A stretch of 64,000 bases of DNA. Source: Epinephelus fuscoguttatus. Lineage: Eukaryota > Chordata > Actinopteri > Perciformes > Serranidae. Below the pieces are notes generated by a model. That model was not told the origin of the DNA. It did not search any database and saw nothing but the letters and a program-made list of their open reading frames with translations. The translations under genes and the position numbers were made by a program. The stretch spans positions 2,542,640-2,606,639 of the forward strand of contig NC_064770.1 in assembly GCF_011397635.1 (NCBI RefSeq), in the 5' to 3' direction. Below, piece by piece: positions 1 to 10,173 of this stretch. Numbering within the stretch: the stretch's first letter is position 1; every line of letters starts with the position of its first letter.

Positions 1-195
1 CCGAGGAGGATGGAGAAGGGGACCGAACTTTCCTCCAGGACCCTAGCCACCACAACAGCAAACCTATCAGCGAGCCGCACCCTATCAGCAATCAGGCTCC
101 CAGGAAGTGTCCGGTCAACCCATGGGAAGGTCCAGCAGAAAATTGGCTGAAAACGAGACAGGGTGCCCATGATAGGGTTGCCCGGAGAAGCCTGA
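1..195 (+). pseudogene. ERV copy 1 gag, nucleocapsid end
   Basis: This is the C-terminal end of gag, rich in Pro, Gln, Ser and Arg upstream. Compared with copy 2, about 100 bp is missing near base 106, removing the first part of the C-x2-C-x4-H-x4-C zinc knuckle; only the terminal CP-type stretch near bases 107-150 remains. A 1-base difference near base 150 shifts the frame again. In copy 2 gag ends at a TGA just before the protease frame, and the same TGA is present here at 193-195. Packaging function would be lost in this copy. Confidence 0.75.
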
Positions 196-205
196 AGGGG
201 AAGTA

Positions 206-560
206 ATGTCACCAGTCATTTCATTACAGCCACACGACGAACCAGCTATACCTGTTGTCATCCATGAACAAGCATATCCCTTTATGTTGGACACAGGGGC
301 TATATATTCATGTATTGGAAAAGAAGACTCTACACACCCCCTCTCTAAGTCATCCATCAAGACCATAGGCTTCTCTGGGAAAACACAAGTCATACCAATG
401 ACAGAGCTTGTTTCAATGCTCATCGCTGGTAAAGTCATCTTTGCACCCCTACTCTACTCAACTCATACGCCAGTGAACCTTCTAGGCAGAGATATATTGT
501 GCCCTCTCAAAACTAAGATCATGAGTACTCAATATGGACTATATTTAGACTTCTCTGATG
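206..560 (+). pseudogene. ERV copy 1 aspartic protease
   Basis: Retroviral aspartic protease, which would cleave Gag and Pol as a homodimer. The active-site motif LDTGA is intact about 29 residues in, the flap lies downstream, and the second-half motif LLGRD is present near bases 477-491. The frame is open upstream of the ATG at 206 and is +1 relative to the gag zinc-knuckle frame, so protease was probably reached by frameshift rather than by readthrough of an in-frame stop. The frame is lost after about 555, where the next pol segment continues in another frame; copy 2 keeps both in one frame. The protease part itself looks uninterrupted. Confidence 0.8.
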
Positions 561-1255
561 ACCCCCCCACAAAGCATGATACCACAGCTGCCCGGGAACG
601 CCACAGAGACATCACAGGCGTTGGTCTACTGGCTCCAGCTGACATCAGAAGAGTCTCACCTCAAACAGACATGGACTCAGTGGGAACCATGGGTCAGGTT
701 ACATTTTGACACAGCACATACTCCCAATCTGCCACTGCATTGCACGCTCATGTATGACGCGGACCAGACTCATGTAGATTGTAAAGAATGCAGGGACACA
801 GTGCTCAAAAAAAAATAAATAAATAAAAATAAAATAAAAAAAGAAAATAAAAACCATGCCTGATCATTAGTGAAGACATGTATTCAGTACCTCAAGGTGT
901 GGCGGCAGCTGTCTGCCTCCCAGAAGAATTAGCACGATGGTCTCAGGTGCCAAATTCTGCACCACACGTTACATTGATGATAGCAGAAAGTTATGAGTCT
1001 CATCATCTGGGTCCAATGGTCAGATGTGCACTGCAGGTGCGAGAGTGGTTACCTACCAAGAACAAATACATCCACATTTCAGATGACAAACAATACATCA
1101 GAATCTCAACTAAGACAGGTGATGAAACAGTCGCAGACAAGGTACATGTAGATGGTACTACTCCCACACAGACAGCAGTCACAGAAGAACACGCACAGTT
1201 GTTGAGTAAAGTTCCACCACATCTATGGACAGCACATAAAACTGATATAGGATAA
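558..1255 (+). pseudogene. ERV copy 1 extra pol domain between protease and RT, 2H-phosphoesterase-like
   Basis: Roughly 200 residues lie between protease and RT, more than a simple linker. Two short motifs stand out: LHCTL (His codon at 738-740) and PHVTL (His codon at 965-967), about 76 residues apart. Paired H-x-[ST]-x motifs at about this spacing are the hallmark of 2H phosphoesterases. Both motifs are also found at the same place in copy 2, where the first Thr is Met. An A-rich insertion (808-853) and a stop separate the two halves here. The assignment is pattern-based only; it may instead be a connector unique to this retroviral lineage. Confidence 0.45.
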
Positions 1256-1259
1256 GATC

Positions 1260-2210
1260 AGCGCAACCTGTTCGCATCACACTAAAACCACATAATAACC
1301 TATCATACCAGAGGCAGTATCCTCTCCAGCAGCATGCCATTGACGGTATCCAACCCACAATTGAAGGCTTGGTAAAGGCTGGAGTTCTGGTCAAAACTAG
1401 AAGTCCGTGCAAAATGCTCATTTTTCCAATCAAGAAACCAACTTCTTCAGAATAGTAGCTAATGCAGTGGTGGAAACAGAGACGCCGCATGTGCCAGATT
1501 CACACACGTTGCTTTCAGACATACCACCCAACACACAGTGGCATACAGTCATTTATTTATGTTCTGTTTCTTTTCAGTGTACCGCTACACCCAGACTCTC
1601 AATATTTGTTTGCGTTCACTTATGAATGTCAGCATTATGACCTAGCTAATTTGAACGTGCCAAGCACTGTATTACAATATGCAGATGATTTGTTTGTCTG
1701 TTGCCCTTCAAAAGAATAATGTCAAAAGATTCCATTGCAGTGCTCATAGCATTAGCAGAGGGGGGACACAAGGTTAGTAAAGACAAATTGCAGTTCTGCC
1801 AGCAGTCTGTAGAGTACTTGGGCAGACAGTTGAGTGGGGATAAAAAGTGCATTGCCCCATCTCAGATAGAGGCAGTAAGTAAGGCTTCTCAACCGCAGAC
1901 GGTGGGCCAAATGCTGTCTTTTCTCGGCATGACAGGATACAGTCGGCCATGGATTTGTGACTATGCTATAAAAACTGCTCCACTCGGAGCTTTAGTAAGA
2001 GCAGCAGGACAGACAAACAACACAGCACAGCTGTCCTGGACGGAGGAAGCAGAAGGTGCGTTCCAAGCCTTAAAAATAGACATGCAGTCCGCTCCAGCGT
2101 TAGGCACTCCTAACTACTCCAAACCTCTTCATCTCTACGTAGCAGAGAAATCTGGGTTTGCGCGTGTCGTCCCAATGCAAGACACACCCACAGGTAAATA
2201 ACCACTAGCA
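1260..2210 (+). pseudogene. ERV copy 1 reverse transcriptase
   Basis: Reverse transcriptase remnant. The catalytic motif YADD is at 1678-1689, preceded by an LQ typical of retroviral RTs. The downstream thumb and connection segment at 1701-2201 includes the FLGMTGYSRPWI region, a good match in style to gamma/epsilon-like pol. Upstream, 1400-1560 is rearranged: consecutive stops near 1455, and the palm segment between the binding-pocket motif and YADD is largely missing. A further stop lies just after 2200. No functional enzyme can be made. Confidence 0.85.
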
Positions 2211-3002
2211 TATTATAGCACTAAGCTCGATAACATAGAGGCTGGTTTGCCTCCCTGTTATTAGGGGCTAGCCGCAGCTGTCTTTGCATTTCAAAAAGCA
2301 TCCTTGTTAACAATGGGACATCCTGTAACTTTGTACACCTCTCACCAGCTTCAGGCCCTGCTGACAAGTCCCAGATTCATTTTGACACAGGCCAGACGCA
2401 CAGGATATGAGGTTATCCTGTCCACTCCTGAGCTCGACATTCAACGTTGTACCATCATTAATCCAGCCACCAAAATGGTTCTACCCACAGAAGGTACACC
2501 ATGACTGTCTTCATGGCACAGACAAATTTATGCACGCGAAGATTTACATAATCAGCCCATTTTAACTGACCTCACGTTGCTCGTTGATGGCTCCTGTTTT
2601 CAGGACGCCACAGGTAGTCATGCAGGCTATGGAATTGTACAGCTCAATAACGATCAGAATTTTGTGACTATACAATCATGTCATGATCAACTTACTCAGC
2701 CCTGCTCTGCCCAGCTTGCAGAGATAAAAGCTCTAACAGCAGCATGTAGATTAGCAAAGGGAAAGTCACTGAATGTATATACAGATTCAGCATATGCATA
2801 TGGAGTGTGCCACATCCACGCAAACATTTGGAAACAGAGAGGGTTTCGTAGAGCAGACGGCACCCCAGCTACACATGGGGAGGTCATTGTTGACTTGTGG
2901 GAGGCTATGCTCCTCACCAAAGCCCTAGCTATAATCAAATGTCCAGCCCACCAAATGACTGATTCATTGGTAGCCAAAGATAATAACCTAGCTGATAGCT
3001 AG
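2211..3002 (+). pseudogene. ERV copy 1 connection and RNase H
   Basis: The RNase H domain occupies about 2577-3002 and would remove the RNA strand from RNA:DNA hybrids. Visible landmarks are LVDGS (first Asp), AEIKAL (Glu), VYTDSAYAYG (second catalytic Asp) and the basic loop around HIHANIWKQRGF, followed by CPAHQ. These are in one frame over 141 residues. The domain ends at a TAG at 3000, where copy 2 continues into integrase without interruption. The connection segment before it (2211-2510) has stops at 2200 and 2264. Confidence 0.85.
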
Positions 3003-4303
3003 CAAGATAGCAGCCAAACAGGCAGCAATGGGTGCAGTAATGGCACCCATGTTAACCATCCAAGATTGTGAAACCCTCACTACCATGCCTTCTCTTGTAG
3101 CCGCGCAAAACAGAGTAAGTGAAGCTGAAAAACGACTGTGGATCAAGCGTGGCGCTATCAGAACACAAGCACGGGGGCCAACAAATGGTCTCTGGCGAGA
3201 CAGTCATGGCAATTTTGTACTCCCTTGTTGCTGCGACATGCTATAATTTGGGCACATGGTAATGACCATTGCGCAAGGGGGAGATCCTATGGAAATTGCG
3301 AGCAACATGGTGGTCACCATTCATGGCAGCCGACCAGATCATAGAACATTTGCAAACTTCCTCTGCCGAGAAGTCTTCCTGAGATTTGCGATGCCGGATA
3401 CCATATCATCAGATAACGGAAAACACTTTGTATCTAATGTAATACGGAAAACACTTTGTATCTAATGTAATACAAGAAACACTGAAACAACTAGGCATCA
3501 AACAAAAGTTTGGCTGTGTGTACCACCCTCAATCACAGGGGGCAGTAGAAAGAGCAAATGGGATTCTGAAAACAAAAATAACAAAAATAGTAGTAGATAG
3601 TGGGGACAAGCTTAACTGGGTGGATGCTTTACCGCTTGCACTAATGTCAATGCGCTCACAAGCTAGCAGAATCACGCATCTAACACTGCATGAAAACCTT
3701 ACGGGTTCACCCATGCCAATACCATATTTGAGGGGTCCCTAGGAAGGGCCCCCATTGGAGCAACTGCAAAATGAAATGTTTGACTATTTACGAAGTCTAA
3801 CCCGTATCCATAGGGCTATCTTCCAGCAGGTGAAAGGCACCACCGAGGACAGAAGGGTCAAAATCCCAGAAGACCTTCAACGCATACTTCCTGGAGAGTG
3901 GGTGTACGTCAAGGTGTTCAAAAGGAAGTGGGACCAGCCACGCAGAGAAGGTCCATACAAGGTCATATTAGCTACACCAACTGCCTTGAAAGTTGAAGGT
4001 AAGGACGTTTGGTTCCATCTTAACCACTGCTGCAGAGCTAACAACCCAAAGAGGGTGTCGACAGAGAGCACCTCAGAGGAAAACACCCCATCCTCAGTGG
4101 CTGACGATGAACCTCATGAGTCGCCACCTGGTAGCCGCAGGGCTGATGATGAGGGCCCAAGCGCAGAGAGAACAGAGAGAGAAGAGAGAGCAGAGGCAGA
4201 AAGAGAGCAGGGAGAAGAAAGCAGCAGCACAGAAAGGTCAGACGCAGACACAGGAGACTCAGACCCCAGAGAAGGAACAGCCCAGGGAACAGCCCCCCAA
4301 TAG
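3003..4303 (+). pseudogene. ERV copy 1 integrase, deleted and shifted
   Basis: Integrase remnant. The N-terminal zinc-binding start is at 3030-3250. About 230 bp present in copy 2 is missing near 3335, taking the second Cys pair and the first catalytic Asp. The second Asp is in SDNGKHF (3409-3429). A 28-bp direct tandem duplication (about 3415-3470) then shifts the frame. YHPQSQGAVERANG, with the catalytic Glu, follows at 3519. After a TAG at 3739 the last segment (3755-4303) has the GPYKV (GPY/F-like) module and a long acidic Glu/Ser/Thr tail that overlaps the start of env. Confidence 0.85.
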
Positions 4304-4337
4304 ACCAGCACAGGGAAAGGTTGAGAACACAGGCAAC

Positions 4338-5394
4338 ATGGGGGGAGGAATTAAAGTGGGAATAATAATACTACTAACCCTATTGCTTATCCTGGTAGGA
4401 GTAGAACAGAGTGAAGGGGCAGAACCAGACAGACAAGGCCAGGCACAACTAGGCAAGTGTGCAGTAGCACGAGGGACCATGGCCGCAAAACAGGGCAAGA
4501 TACCTTACAGAGAGATCATAAAGTTAACTTACTACAAGTCGCATGCTTGTGACCACGTACTGGTGGAGGGCACAGGAAATGTTAGGTTGCATGGCCGGTC
4601 TATAGGACCACAATGTAGTGTAGAAGGGATGGTGACAGCAAGAGTCTGGTGTGATAATGAAAAATGTGCCAATGTAGACACCTGGCACACAGTACCCGTA
4701 GAACTAGCTCAGCAATGGCTCAAACTAAAACCGAAACCGCCATAGAAGAATCAGAAATACGCTGGTACAAGACACCGAACTAATTAGAAGTACCACATGG
4801 AGATCTAATATGTTTTATCAGTGGTTAGAGTACTCCGTCAAGCAGGTAACTAACAGCTCGTGCATAGCCTGCCACAGAAAATTAGGCCTACCTAGAGTTA
4901 GGCCCCTCCCCATGAATACAGGCGAAGACGACAACCTGACTTGAGCTTTAGAAAACATACGTAGATTAGGAGACCAACAGGTACAACACTCTAATTGGAA
5001 CACTAAAACCTCATCAATTCTTGACTGGTTAGAAAAGTTCTCTGTTGGAAAAATCTTATGGACTATAGGAGTAATATTTGGACTTGTTCTATTGACTATT
5101 CTTTTGATAATCTGTTGCGTCCTTCCCCTAGTACAGATCCTGATAAGAAGGGCCATGAGAACGGCCACGGGACAATTTGTTATGCTGATACAACAGCAGG
5201 AAAAGCTCCCCGAGAAAGGCGAATTGTGGAAACTAGATAAACTGTGGGTAAGATCCTATGCACCCAAAAGATTGAACAACGATTTATATGAAACCATGAC
5301 TGACAATATGGACGTATGTGAGAATATGGCTGACAGTATAAACTTATATGAGCCAATGAAGGGGAACCTGGAAGGGGAATACGAGGTTGTATAG
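4338..5394 (+). pseudogene. ERV copy 1 env, short
   Basis: Envelope remnant. The ATG at 4338 begins a signal-peptide-like stretch (MGGGIKVGIIILLTLLLILV), then a Cys-containing surface domain up to a TAG near 4743. Another frame carries the membrane subunit: IACHRKLGLP near 4865, a TGA at 4942, and a long hydrophobic anchor at 5053-5142 (LWTIGVIFGLVLLTILLIIC). The cytoplasmic tail ends at a TAG at 5392. The tail contains YETM, YEPM and YEVV tyrosine motifs. I see no clear fusion peptide or CX6CC motif, and the ectodomain is short for a retroviral Env, so internal deletion is likely. Copy 2 keeps only the N-terminal part. Confidence 0.75.
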
Positions 5395-5594
5395 AGGGAG
5401 AGCCGATTCAGGGTAAGAAATAACCAAATAATTGGCAATAGATTCAGGAAAAACCTTGCTGTTACCAAACCCATACTAACAATCGGCTGATTAACATATA
5501 TAGGTTATCTATACCACAGGTGAATTAGGAGGAAAAGGAGGGAAGTGAATTGAACTAAACAATGTCCTTTCCAACACATAGATAGGTGCAGAGC

Positions 5595-5832
5595 ATGGCC
5601 AGCAGTTGGAGATCCCTGTATCCAAAGCGGCAGAATCCAGGGTTGGCCTACCAAGAGCGCCCAGCCATGTCAGAGGACCAGCCCCATTTGAGCCCAGGCT
5701 AGGGATGACCTACAGCGACAACTGGTCAACCACCATGAGCTGCAACAGGAGATCGAGATGCTAAGGGACCAGGTGGCGTCCTACCGGCGCCTGCGGATGA
5801 CTGGCACATCCACCTATGAGCCCGACAGATAG
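5595..5832 (+). pseudogene. ERV copy 1, 3' accessory ORF (deleted form)
   Basis: After env and before the 3' LTR, an ATG at 5595 starts a short reading frame (MASSWRSLYPKRQNPG...) that aligns with MANQWRTHYPYPQSPG in copy 2. The end (DQVASYRRLRMTGTSTY, stop at 5830-5832) aligns with DQVAAYRCQRMAGTSAY in copy 2. The middle, about 900 bp in copy 2, is deleted, and a TAG near 5700 breaks the frame. The C-terminal part has Leu/Glu/Lys heptads suggesting a coiled coil. A possible splice acceptor (ccaacacatag) lies just before the ATG. No known accessory protein is recognised. Confidence 0.6.
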
Positions 5833-6065
5833 TAACTAGGCGGCATTAACAGCAAAGATAACTATGTACCTTGCTTACTGTGACCTGTATATGAGAAAGT
5901 TATTGTAATTAATCATGCATGCAATGGAAAATGACAGCAAAAGCACCCAGTATAACTCTTGTATCCAAACACCACTACATTAATAACATTTAGAGCAATC
6001 AGATTACGGGAATTATTACCGAGACTGTTTTATGTGTGATGTATACTGATGATGGATCTGTATAG

Positions 6066-6221
6066 TATGGGACTTTTCAAGTCCCACAGGAGGGAATATA
6101 TATTTTTTCCTCTGTTGCTGATTCGTGTAGATTATAGTATGGGACCTTCTGGTCCCAAAGGGGGGAATATATATTTTTCTCCCTCAGTATTTAGTGGGAC
6201 TATATAGCCCCAAAGGGGTAA
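6066..6221 (+). promoter_or_regulatory. three tandem hairpin plus polypurine-tract units before the 3' LTR
   Basis: Three units, each a short inverted repeat followed by a purine run and mostly an AT stretch: gggacttttcaagtccc then acaggaggga (6069-6095); gggaccttctggtccc then aaagggggga (6140-6166); gggactatatagcccc then aaaggggtaa (6196-6221). The last purine run directly abuts the TGTAGTG LTR start, the position of the plus-strand primer (polypurine tract). The same three units, in the same order, precede the 3' LTR of copy 2. Role inferred: plus-strand priming, with two upstream copies possibly acting as extra primers or RNA structures. Confidence 0.7.
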
Positions 6222-6920
6222 TGTAGTGTAAGATTTAACCACTAATCAGGTAAATGTTTCATTTTGCATAAGTTGATTAAGGTTGGAGTTCATGTAACCA
6301 TGTTTTATGTATCCATGTATGGCAAAGCACTTTTACACAAGTTTGCGTATTCATATATTGAAAACACACACATACCATACCATGTATTGCCTGGAAGTGT
6401 AATAGTAGACAGTAGTAGTAGGCCGGGAGAAAAAGATTACACCATTAGGACATGCCTGGGCATGTCTGGGCATGTCCAGACGTGTCTGAACAAAGGCAAA
6501 AAGGCCTGCCACTAGAGGGGGAAAGACTAAAAAGTGCTGAGTCAGCAGAAATGTGACACCAATATGGTGGGAAGGACTAAAACTCAGCAGAAATGTGACA
6601 CCTTTATGATCAGTGCCCAGTGGAAAAGTTTAAAGAAAAGAGATGACTCAGCAGAAATTCTACGATAAAAGAGCGAGCGCAAACAAAGAAATTTCAGTCT
6701 TGCTCCGGAGCTTGACTCATTGAGTTGTGATGTGTTTGTTGCCTGCGAGCACATTAAACTCAGTTGCATCTGATTCTACGTGTCTCCAGTGATTTTTTGA
6801 CCTCTGAGTATTTGAGTTTTTGATATCTAATAGAAGACAAAGAAAGTCCGTTTGAGAAGAGAAGAGCGAGGTCGCGAGCTTTCTGGCACGGCTCGGGACC
6901 TTGACTTTTTTGCTTCGACA
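6222..6920 (+). repeat. 3' LTR of ERV copy 1
   Basis: Starts TGTAGTG after the purine tract and aligns over its length with the copy 2 LTRs. Shared stretches include GAGCTTGACTCATTGAGTTG and ACATTAAACTCAGTTGCA, the latter holding an AATAAA-like ATTAAA polyadenylation signal near 6750. The end at TTCGACA (6920) is set by alignment to TTCATCA, the copy 2 LTR end. Unlike the copy 2 LTRs it lacks the (TG)n microsatellite. The 3' flank is TAAC. Confidence 0.75.
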
Positions 6921-8153
6921 TAACTCAACCCAGGGTTGCTTTATCAAGAGCCGTGAACGCGCACGCAGCGGACCAATCACAATCATGAGAGAAGCGCAGC
7001 GAAGCGTTTTAGTTTAGATTAGTTTATTTGTGCATAATGTTAAAAACAGACAGTATAACATTTACAAGATTAAAAAAAAGAAAAGTGCCACTTAAAGCTT
7101 ATCAAAGAAATTCCCCTGTCAAAACATCAACGAAATCACATAATAGAGAAGAGAGAAAAAAAAAACGGGTCAGGAAGGAAGAAATAGAGGAGGATAGAGA
7201 GAAAAATCAAGACAAAACAAGGTAGCAAATAAAATGATGTGTAGGTTAAATTACTCATCACTGGTTCAAGTAGCTACAGTACCTGTACCTGTACATCTGA
7301 CACTGATCACACCCTTGAATCCCATGAAATCAATGCTGCGCAGATGAATTGCGTGTATTACAATTATCGTCTAACATCATTGCGTCTGATAAATTGGTCT
7401 TCTTTGTCATAACGTTATATAGCCTATGCTACAATAAAGCCTAAAGCTGACGCCACAATTAAATCATATCAACACCAAATTGATAGTCTGAATAAAATCA
7501 TCCTGATATTGAGCTGTGTTAGAAATTAACAGCTGCGCAAAAATATACCTGGTCTCCCTCTTTAAAAAACAAAAAGGAAAATCCCTCAAACACCATAAAG
7601 TGTAGACATGATAGGCTACTTTCCACATTTCCAGCAGCAAAGCTGTCAATTAGGCCCATTATCTTTAACAGGGATCAATTCCTCCAACAACAAAAAAATG
7701 TTGGCACTAATTAATGGTGCTATTAAGTGTCCGCAAATGATCAGTTTCTTTCTTTTGAAGGGGTGGGATGAAATTTCGACTTCTTTCCACTCCTGTTTGA
7801 ACAATCTTTTCATTGTCCGTTGTTGTTGCTTTCTTTTCTTTTTTAATGTTCAAAATAAACTTTCAAATCAAAATCAATCAAATGAATTAAACTTCCCGTC
7901 AAGACTGGGCTGCATTTCTGTCAGCAGAGTCATTTTTTTCTGAACAGCTGATTGGCCAGTGGGTGGTGCTTTTTATAGGATCAGATTCAACCCTGAACTT
8001 ACCCTGCTCCGGAGCAGGATAGCCATTCAGAGTAAGTTACCATGGTGATCTACCCCAGTAAGAACTGAACCGGCTTCGTGAGACCGAAAACCCAGGGTTA
8101 ACCCTGAAGTTAACTTGCTAAGACATTAATCCTGCTTCGTGATACAGGCCCCC
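6921..8153. mobile_element. PIF/Harbinger-like element, right-hand part
   Basis: The right end, read on the minus strand, is GGGGGCCTGTATCACGAAGC followed by AGGATTAA, the style of fish Harbinger-type terminal repeats; a related end (GGGCCCTGTTTCAAAAAGC) occurs at 46194. The left edge (TAACTCAACCCAGGGTTGC) resembles the sub-terminal CCAGGGTTAACCCTG near 8093, so ERV copy 1 may have inserted inside this element. The interior is AT-rich with a lysine-rich ORF at 7028-7225 that I cannot assign and no recognisable transposase. The family call is tentative. Confidence 0.45.
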
Positions 8154-9137
8154 GGAAGAGGGAGATTATTTAAGTGTGGGAGTGGCCTATTTGAATCCAT
8201 TTTGTTTGAGGCCATGCGGCAAGGTGAGTGTGTTTGCTGATCCTGTAAGTTCATTTAGCTCCTTTAACTTTAGCTTATATTGTAGTTATGCTATGTAGCG
8301 TGTGAAATAGAGTATGATGAATGTGCTAGGAAAGGTAGTATCAGCCCTGTTTCTACCTGGAGCTCGCATGTACGGAGCCTGGGTTTGGTTGAAGGTGGCA
8401 GTGCTGTTTGGGCTGAGACAGCCATGTGTAAGTAAGGTAAAGGAGGTTATTGGGTTGGTGCGGGGAGCAGTGAGACCTGGCATTAGGGGAGTGTCTCTGG
8501 GACGCCAGAGATCACTGTCTAGCTTCCTGGAGGTGTCGTGGGACCAACTAGACGAAACACTGGTGAAAGGACCAAAGACATGCTAGTTATCACTGCTCAC
8601 TGGTTTGTATAGTTAAGCCTTGCCATATTAGCTTATCATAGGGCTTAGGTAATTCACTGAGTGTTGATCCTTTCACTAGAGCACAAACTTCTTGTGTTTA
8701 TTTGAACTCATAAGTTCTTATGACAACTTATGCTAGCCTACAGTCTTGTTGGCAGCTTGTTTGCAGTTTGTTAGTCTACGCAAGGGCAATGGTTTTGAGT
8801 CATCATGGTTAGCCAGGGCAGGCCAAGCCAGAAAAGTCAGCTTTTAAATCAATCACCAACCTGAAATAGTGTTCGGCAGATCACTGGATGCATCAGCTGC
8901 TAACGACACGACAGATGGTGTTTTCTTGAAAATCTTTCTGATGTCCATGATGTGCAATCACTAGATGAAAAGGATAGAACGGTGACTGACTTATGACAGC
9001 AGGCTGACGTTAGGCGCCCCTGCCAGGCTATATTGTTTTCAATGTCAGGCAACCTGTTGGCGGTTTGATTTTGCTCATATTTAACTGATTGATCTGGTTT
9101 TCTTTATAATAGGGGGTATGCACAGATTGATGGATAG
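8154..9137. other. unassigned, no supported gene
   Basis: No repeat boundary or convincing coding exon was recognised. A 90-codon plus-strand frame (8314-8586) has no visible family features, splice context or conserved motif. Confidence 0.4.
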
Positions 9138-9375
9138 TGTAACGGACAGGGTGATGTGATTTTATGGGAAGTGATTCTGTTACTTAAGTGTGTTCAGCTA
9201 CAGCAAAAAGTCTGTTACGGTAGTTACTGAGTTTTCCATAATGTCAGTGAACATCTCACTCCCAGCGGAGTTAAGTGTTTTAGACGCTGTGAAGCCTGTC
9301 AGTCAATACTGGCACCTATGACAGTGACCTGTGTGAGATACTAAACTGACTGGCAGAGGGTTGCTGTTATGCCTG

Positions 9376-9438
<63 letters not shown>

Positions 9439-9577
9439 CTAGGAGAGGGAGTTGTCAGCAGACAGGTTTGGTATTTTGGCGTTGGTTACAGCCCACAGTA
9501 ACCTGTGTAAGTTTTAAGAAATAAAGAACCAGCAAAGAAGCTCATGCCTCGTAGCATCATTGTTAAGGGTCGCTACA
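9138..9577 (+). repeat. candidate solo LTR, 440 bp
   Basis: The segment starts TGTAACGGACAGG and ends GGTCGCTACA, with AATAAA at 9520-9526 placed near the end as in an LTR R region. No primer-binding site follows and no clear target duplication is seen (flanks GATAG and ATATT), so an old solo LTR is possible but not proven. It contains a (GT)n tract of about 58 bp (9378-9435). Confidence 0.45.
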
Positions 9578-9759
9578 ATATTTTCCCTGTAATAGGCTTG
9601 GCTATGTGTTCCTGAGACATTAATCTCTCCGAGGGTAATGTTGTTAAAAAAAAAAAAAAGGAAAAAAGTAAAGCTGAAAAAAGATCCATGGCTTTTGACG
9701 AAAGATCCGAGGCTCAAGTCCTAAGAGCCCAGCCCTCCAGCTGCCTATGCTTATGCGTA

Positions 9760-10173
9760 GAGGGTGTCTTTGCTTCATTTATACAACTACAGTGGAAATA
9801 TGGACTGGAGAATAATAACTGTTTTTGCTACCTACAAGTTTGAGATTATATACGGAAACACAATCAAAAATAGATGATTGTCTGAAACTGTCATCAAATG
9901 AAAGTAAGTTGCTTTCTCACATTTACAATACTCTCATATCAATAAATTCTCCCTCGTCCGAAAATTTAAAGCAGAAGTGGGAAGGGGAATTTGGTGAACC
10001 AATTCCAGATGATTTATGGGAAAAGAGCCCTGAGAATATACATACTCATTCAAATAATGCAAAACATAGCCTCATCCAATTTAAAATTATACAGAGGCTT
10101 CACTATTCAAAGGAGAAACTACATAATATATACCCAGAGGTGTTGCCTACATGTGACAAATGTTGATCTTTGA
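9760..10173 (+). pseudogene. LINE-1 (fish L1/Tx1-type) ORF2 C-terminal fragment
   Basis: A frame of 113 codons (9825-10166) resembles the region after the RT domain of fish L1 ORF2. Key stretches are IPDDLWEKSPENIHTHSNNA, then SLIQFKIIQRLHYSKEKLH and the Cys-containing VLPTCDKC that begins the C-terminal zinc-knuckle region. It stops just there (TGA at 10164). Upstream bases 9760-9824 continue the similarity in a different frame. A dead, truncated fragment with no flanking structure. Confidence 0.7.

Larger units (their letters stand above)
1..6920 (+). mobile_element. class I endogenous retrovirus, copy 1 (5' part outside window)
   Basis: The element reads gag end, protease, RT, RNase H, integrase, env, accessory ORF, purine tracts, LTR. 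It is colinear with the minus-strand copy at 20831-43197 and clearly of the same family. Gag upstream of the nucleocapsid end and the 5' LTR lie before the window. All reading frames are broken: the gag zinc knuckle is deleted, RT is shifted, about 230 bp of integrase is missing, and env has an internal stop. The 3' LTR starts TGTAGTG after a purine tract and seems to end at TTCGACA (6920). It is followed by TAAC, possibly half of a 4-bp target duplication whose partner is outside the window. Class I (gamma/epsilon-like) placement is inferred from the RNase H and integrase style and the GPY/F-like integrase tail. Confidence 0.9.

Noticed and set aside
1701..1735. A second inner-type LTR end (tgtcaaaaga) in ERV copy 1
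   Set aside because: A ten-base coincidence within the RT gene; no U5 or primer site follows.
7028..7225. Lysine-rich 65-codon frame
   Set aside because: A-rich sequence within a Harbinger-like remnant; no recognisable domain.
8314..8586. 90-codon plus-strand frame
   Set aside because: No recognisable motif, no splice or promoter context, and Arg/Val/Gly-rich composition typical of chance frames.
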